This document shows positions 60,728 through 64,000 of a stretch of 64,000 nt of DNA, piece after piece. The notes beneath the pieces were generated by a model. It did not search any database and had not been told where the DNA came from. It saw nothing but the letters and a program-made list of their open reading frames with translations. Position 1 is the first letter of the stretch; the number at the start of each line of letters is the position of its first letter. This DNA comes from Halococcus salsus (lineage in GTDB: Archaea; Halobacteriota; Halobacteria; Halobacteriales; Halococcaceae): NCBI RefSeq assembly GCF_009900715.1, contig NZ_JAAAJC010000003.1:124001-188000 (forward strand), given 5' to 3'. Position numbers and translations under genes: made by a program.

Positions 60728-62062
60728 GTGGCCGCCACGCTGACCTACGAGAACGGCACCGTCCGGGTCGAGGGTGTCGACCTCGACCTGCCGTTCGTCG
60801 AGGCCGACCCGCGTTCGAAGACGGCCAGAGCGCCCGCGTTCCGCTACGCCGAACTGCGCGATGCCCTCGACGAGCGTGGGGTCGCGGTCGACGACCGGGT
60901 GCTCGACGCGCCGGGGCTCGACGTGGCTTCGGCGTACGAACTCCGTGACTACCAGAGGGAAGCGCTCGACGCGTGGCGGGCGAACGACGACCGCGGGGTG
61001 CTCGAACTCCCGACCGGGAGCGGGAAGACCGTCATCGGCATCGAGGCCATCGAAGCCCTCGGGGTCGCGGCGCTCGTGGTGGTCCCCACGATCGACCTCC
61101 TCTCACAGTGGCGGCGCGAACTCGAAACCGAGTTCTCGGTTCCGGTCGGCCAGCTCGGCGGCGGCGAACAGCGCGTCGAACCCCTCACCGTGGCGACCTA
61201 CGACTCGGCCTACCTCCGGGCCGACGACATCGGCGACCGGTTCGGGCTGGTGGTCTTCGACGAGGTCCACCATTTGGGTGGGAAAGGTTACCGCGAGATC
61301 GCGCGCCTGCTCGCCGCACCCGCGCGGCTGGGGCTGACCGCGACGTTCGAGCGGCCCGACGGGGCCCACGACGTGATCTCCGAGCTCTGTGGCCCACTGG
61401 TTCACCGTATCGCGACCGACGACCTCGCCGGAGGTCACCTCGCGGCCTACGACGTGAAACGCGTCGAGGTCTCGCTCACCGACGCCGAACGCGCCGCGTA
61501 CGACGAACATCGGGAAATCTTCACGAACTACCTCGCGCGCTCGAACCTCGATATGCGAAGCGGGAGCGACTACCGGAAGCTCGTGATGCGCTCGGGGAAC
61601 GACCCGAAGGCGCGCGCGGCGTTGCTCGCGAACCAGCGCGCCCGCGAGGTGATGATGAACGCCGCGGCCAAGGTCGAGACCCTCGCCGACCTCCTCGACC
61701 GCCACCGCGCGGACCGGGTCATCGTCTTCACCGCGCACAACGACCTCGTCTACCGGCTCTCCGAGCGGTTCCTGCTCCCGGCGATCACCCACCAAACGGG
61801 CGCGGCCGAGCGCCGCCGGGTCCTCGAGAACTTCCGGGACGGGACCTACTCGCGGGTCGTCACCGCGAACGTCCTCGACGAGGGGGTCGACGTGCCGGAC
61901 GCCAACGTCGCGGTGGTGCTCTCGGGCAGCGGCTCCGAACGGGAGTTCACCCAGCGCCTCGGCCGGGTGCTCCGCCCGAAGGCCGATGGAGGGCGGGCGC
62001 TGCTCTACGAGGTCGTCACCGAGGAGACCGCCGAGGAGCGGGTCGCCGAACGGCGGCGGTAG
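60728..62062 (+). CDS. XPB-type DNA repair helicase (superfamily 2)
   Basis: A 444-residue helicase starting at GTG 60728. The damage-recognition-like N-terminal part precedes ELRDYQREALDAW (Q-like motif), LPTGSGKTVIGIEA (Walker A, about 94-102), VVFDEVHHLG (motif II, 178-182), GLTATFERPDG (motif III), NVLDEGVDVPD (motif V) and FTQRLGRVLRPK (motif VI). It unwinds DNA with ATP. The downstream gene is the DUF790/Bax1 nuclease known as the archaeal XPB partner, 41 bases away. Confidence 0.92.
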   Translation: MAATLTYENGTVRVEGVDLDLPFVEADPRSKTARAPAFRYAELRDALDERGVAVDDRVLDAPGLDVASAYELRDYQREALDAWRANDDRGVLELPTGSGKTVIGIEAIEALGVAALVVVPTIDLLSQWRRELETEFSVPVGQLGGGEQRVEPLTVATYDSAYLRADDIGDRFGLVVFDEVHHLGGKGYREIARLLAAPARLGLTATFERPDGAHDVISELCGPLVHRIATDDLAGGHLAAYDVKRVEVSLTDAERAAYDEHREIFTNYLARSNLDMRSGSDYRKLVMRSGNDPKARAALLANQRAREVMMNAAAKVETLADLLDRHRADRVIVFTAHNDLVYRLSERFLLPAITHQTGAAERRRVLENFRDGTYSRVVTANVLDEGVDVPDANVAVVLSGSGSEREFTQRLGRVLRPKADGGRALLYEVVTEETAEERVAERRR

Positions 62063-62103
62063 CGGCGAGTACGGTTTTTACGTCGTGGTTCCTCAGCTTC
62101 GGT

Positions 62104-63624
62104 GTGCTCACGAAGGACCTCCTCCGCGTGTCGCGCGCCGGCGGGGGCTACCACCCGCAGTTCGCGACCCCGGACGACCGGCGGCTCGCGGCGCGGGTCA
62201 TCGGGGTCTATCAGGGCCACACCGGCGAGACACGGGCGGAGCTCGACGACGCGCTCGCCGACCTCGAACACGAGGCCGACGACTTCAAACTCGTCCGCGG
62301 GTTCGCGAAGCTCGTCGATCGTGAGGCGAGCTTCGAGACACGGGCCGCCGTCGACCCCGAACGGACCCGGAGCGCCGCCTTCGCCGCGGCCGAATCGGTG
62401 GGCGTGGTGACCGAGGCCGAGCGGGAGGCGGCGCTGTCGCGGGCCGCCGACGCGCTCGATGCGTCGCCGGAGGACGTCGAGCGGTCGCTCTACGCCGACC
62501 TCGACGAACGGCAGGTGCTCGTAGCGGTCGACGTCCCGTGGGACCCCGACGGACTGCTCGCGCAGTACGACCTCTCGCTGGCCCAGACCGCCCTCTTCGA
62601 CGCGACCGAGGTCCGGATCAGGTGTTCGGACCCGCGAGCGGTCGTCACGGCGGTGAAGCGCCTCCGACTGATGTACGAGATCCGACGGACCGGCGAGCGA
62701 GGAGGGGCGCTCTCGGAGCGCGAAGTCGTCGTGACGGGCCCCGACAGCGTGTTTCGGCGGACCAGGCGCTACGGCACCCGGTTCGCCCGACTCCTCAGGA
62801 GCGTCGCCGGGGCGGGGGAGTGGGTGTTCGCGGCGACCATCGACGACCACGGCACCGAGCGCGAACTCCGACTCACGGACGAGGACCTTCGCGTGCCGGG
62901 AACCGAACCCGTGGTCGAGGTGAGCTACGACAGCGCGGTGGAGGCCGACTTCGCGACCCGGTTCGCCTCGCTCGACCTCGACTGGGACCTCGTGCGCGAA
63001 CCCGAACCGCTCGAAACGGGTGCGAGGGTGATGATCCCGGACTTCGCGTTCGAGTGGAAGTACGGGGACTTCCGGGTCTACTTCGAGATCATGGGCTTTT
63101 GGACCCCGGCGTACGTCGCGAAGAAGCTCTCGCAGATCGAGGAGCTCGAAGCCGTCGAACTCCTCGTCGCGGTCGACGATTCCCTGGGAGTGGGCGAGGA
63201 GCTCGACGCCCGCGACGCCCGCGCGATCCCCTACTCGAAACGGGTCCGGCTCAAGGACGTTCGGGACGCACTCCGGGGATACGAGGAGCGACTCAACGAC
63301 GAACGCGCGGCGGCGCTGCCGGACGAACTCGTTCCCGAGGCCGACGTCGTCCCGCTCGCCGAGCTCGCCGCCGACTACGGTGTCTCGGAGGGCGTCGTGG
63401 AGGGGAAGCGGTTTCCCGAACACGACCGCGTCGGGCGCACGCTCGTTCGCCCGGCGGTGCTCGCGTCGCTCGACGAGGCGATCGAACCGGGGATGGCGCT
63501 CTCGGCGGCCGAAGCCCGTCTCGACGAGGTCGGGATCGACGACGCCAGCGCCCTCCTCTCGAAACTCGGCTATCGGGTGGAGTGGGAGGGACTGAGCGGT
63601 GGTACGGTGCGCGAGAAGGGCTGA
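62104..63624 (+). CDS. bax1: DUF790/Bax1 family nuclease, XPB partner
   Basis: A 506-residue protein from GTG 62104 (VLTKDLLRVSRAGGGYHPQF). N-terminal YADLDERQVL, ALFDATEVRIRC and LRLMYEIRR blocks and the nuclease-like PDFAFEWKYGDFRVYFEIMGFWTPAYVAKKL with D-x-n-E-x-K character match DUF790. Archaeal Bax1 cuts DNA next to XPB-unwound bubbles, a nucleotide-excision-type function. The pair order with XPB is conserved in archaea. Start uncertain by one or two codons. Confidence 0.9.
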   Translation: MLTKDLLRVSRAGGGYHPQFATPDDRRLAARVIGVYQGHTGETRAELDDALADLEHEADDFKLVRGFAKLVDREASFETRAAVDPERTRSAAFAAAESVGVVTEAEREAALSRAADALDASPEDVERSLYADLDERQVLVAVDVPWDPDGLLAQYDLSLAQTALFDATEVRIRCSDPRAVVTAVKRLRLMYEIRRTGERGGALSEREVVVTGPDSVFRRTRRYGTRFARLLRSVAGAGEWVFAATIDDHGTERELRLTDEDLRVPGTEPVVEVSYDSAVEADFATRFASLDLDWDLVREPEPLETGARVMIPDFAFEWKYGDFRVYFEIMGFWTPAYVAKKLSQIEELEAVELLVAVDDSLGVGEELDARDARAIPYSKRVRLKDVRDALRGYEERLNDERAAALPDELVPEADVVPLAELAADYGVSEGVVEGKRFPEHDRVGRTLVRPAVLASLDEAIEPGMALSAAEARLDEVGIDDASALLSKLGYRVEWEGLSGGTVREKG

Positions 63625-63625
63625 G

Positions 63626-64000
63626 TCAGAGGTCGCGTTGACGGCCCTTCGGGATCTGTGACCGGAGCTCGTCGTGGAGGTAGAGCCCCACACCGAGGGG
63701 TTCGGGCTCGTCGGCGACGTCGTGGGCCGCGACGAGGTAGCCCCAGTCGCCGTCCCACTCGATCGCCTGGTCCTCGCCCGCCACGAACCGCCGGGCCTCG
63801 TCGCGGGTGAGGTCGATCACGTTCTCGGTGGCGTGTCCGCCGAAGCGCTGGGCCGCGTCGGTGGTGGGTTTCCAGTGCTCCTGCCTGGTTCGGAGGCAGG
63901 TCATCCCGAGCGCCTCGATCTCGACCGGTTCCCCCATTTCGCCCGCGAAGGCCCAGACCTTCCCCGCACCCTTCTCCCAGAAGGTGTACTCGTCGAAGAC
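63626..64000 (-). CDS. Conserved archaeal protein, PUA-like, 5' end beyond the window
   Basis: The last 124 residues of a protein that continues to the right of the window. The readable part is VFDEYTFWEKGAGKVWAFAG, then IEALGMTCLRTRQEHWKPTT, TENVIDLTRDEARRFVAGED, DWGYLVAAHDVADEPEPLGVGLY and LRSQIPKGRQRDL. The small-domain features (ALGMTCLRTR, GVGLY near the end) suggest a PUA-like RNA-binding fold, as in proteins beside tRNA methyltransferases; tentative. Convergent with the Bax1 gene, 1 base between stops. Confidence 0.7.
   Translation of the reverse strand, partial: VFDEYTFWEKGAGKVWAFAGEMGEPVEIEALGMTCLRTRQEHWKPTTDAAQRFGGHATENVIDLTRDEARRFVAGEDQAIEWDGDWGYLVAAHDVADEPEPLGVGLYLHDELRSQIPKGRQRDL

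Noticed and set aside
1-64000. CRISPR arrays, rRNA, insertion sequences, integrases or provirus genes
   Set aside because: No regularly spaced repeats, transposase motifs, integrase tyrosine motifs or structural virus proteins were found in either strand.

Overview
The window is chromosomal DNA of an extremely halophilic archaeon (class Halobacteria). The evidence is very high GC at third codon positions, strongly acidic proteins, small twin-CxxC and winged-helix proteins typical of haloarchaea, HTH-10 (bacterio-opsin-activator-like) regulators, a haloarchaeal (class H) malate synthase, and mostly leaderless promoters with a T/A-rich box about 26-28 bases before the start codon. A Halococcus-like genus is a guess; no rRNA or other decisive marker is present. 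I saw no tRNA, rRNA, CRISPR array, transposase or integrase.

Layout. 1-9.2 kb: HTH-10 regulator (cut by the window edge), two membrane proteins, a quinone oxidoreductase, a minus-strand operon (small zinc protein, dihydropteroate synthase-like, MptE) for the pterin/folate branch, HtpX-like protease, a Tat-exported protein, a Cys/His protein and a TrmJ-like RNA methyltransferase. 9.3-20 kb: second HTH-10 regulator, DnaJ, a UlaG-like metallohydrolase, a coiled-coil protein, the glyoxylate shunt pair aceA-aceB, a beta-helix protein, a small winged-helix regulator and an AIR-synthase-like protein. 20-24.2 kb: oxidative pentose phosphate operon (6-phosphogluconate dehydrogenase, ribose-5-phosphate isomerase), an alpha/beta hydrolase and a Doc/Fic toxin with a small downstream partner. 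24.3-31.4 kb: sugar-acid catabolism (FAH-family dehydratase, semialdehyde dehydrogenase, SDR, UlaG-like hydrolase, two enolase-superfamily dehydratases). 31.4-39.7 kb: lactate utilisation (two giant FAD/Fe-S oxidoreductases and lactate permease). 39.9-45.1 kb: cupin plus reductase, two glycosyltransferases, RNase P subunit 4, YhbY protein and MscS. 45.1-46.5 kb: a gene-poor, AT-richer island. 46.5-53.2 kb: EMC6-like protein with ABCE1/Rli1, beta-propeller protein, archaemetzincin, UPF0146, HAD phosphatase, UspA and NpdG-like reductase. 53.6-64 kb: Rieske fusion protein, VIT1/CCC1 with DUF211, DnaK, DUF2071, GrpE, XPB helicase with its Bax1/DUF790 nuclease partner, and a protein cut by the right edge.

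The most unusual signal is a family of four noncoding, hairpin-rich elements of about 250-310 bases (around 11.3, 27.0, 53.3 and 56.0 kb). Each starts within about 25 bases after a stop codon and in the same orientation as that gene. Between conserved flanks, one stem keeps base pairing while its sequence changes completely from copy to copy. Every gene-free stretch over 300 bases outside the 45.4-46.5 kb island is one of these copies. A similar hairpin-dense segment sits in frame inside one lactate-oxidase paralogue but not in its tandem twin.

Other leads are matching motifs in the aceA and lactate permease promoters, a structured leader on the 6-phosphogluconate dehydrogenase operon, and a small TRASH-like protein heading the pterin operon.
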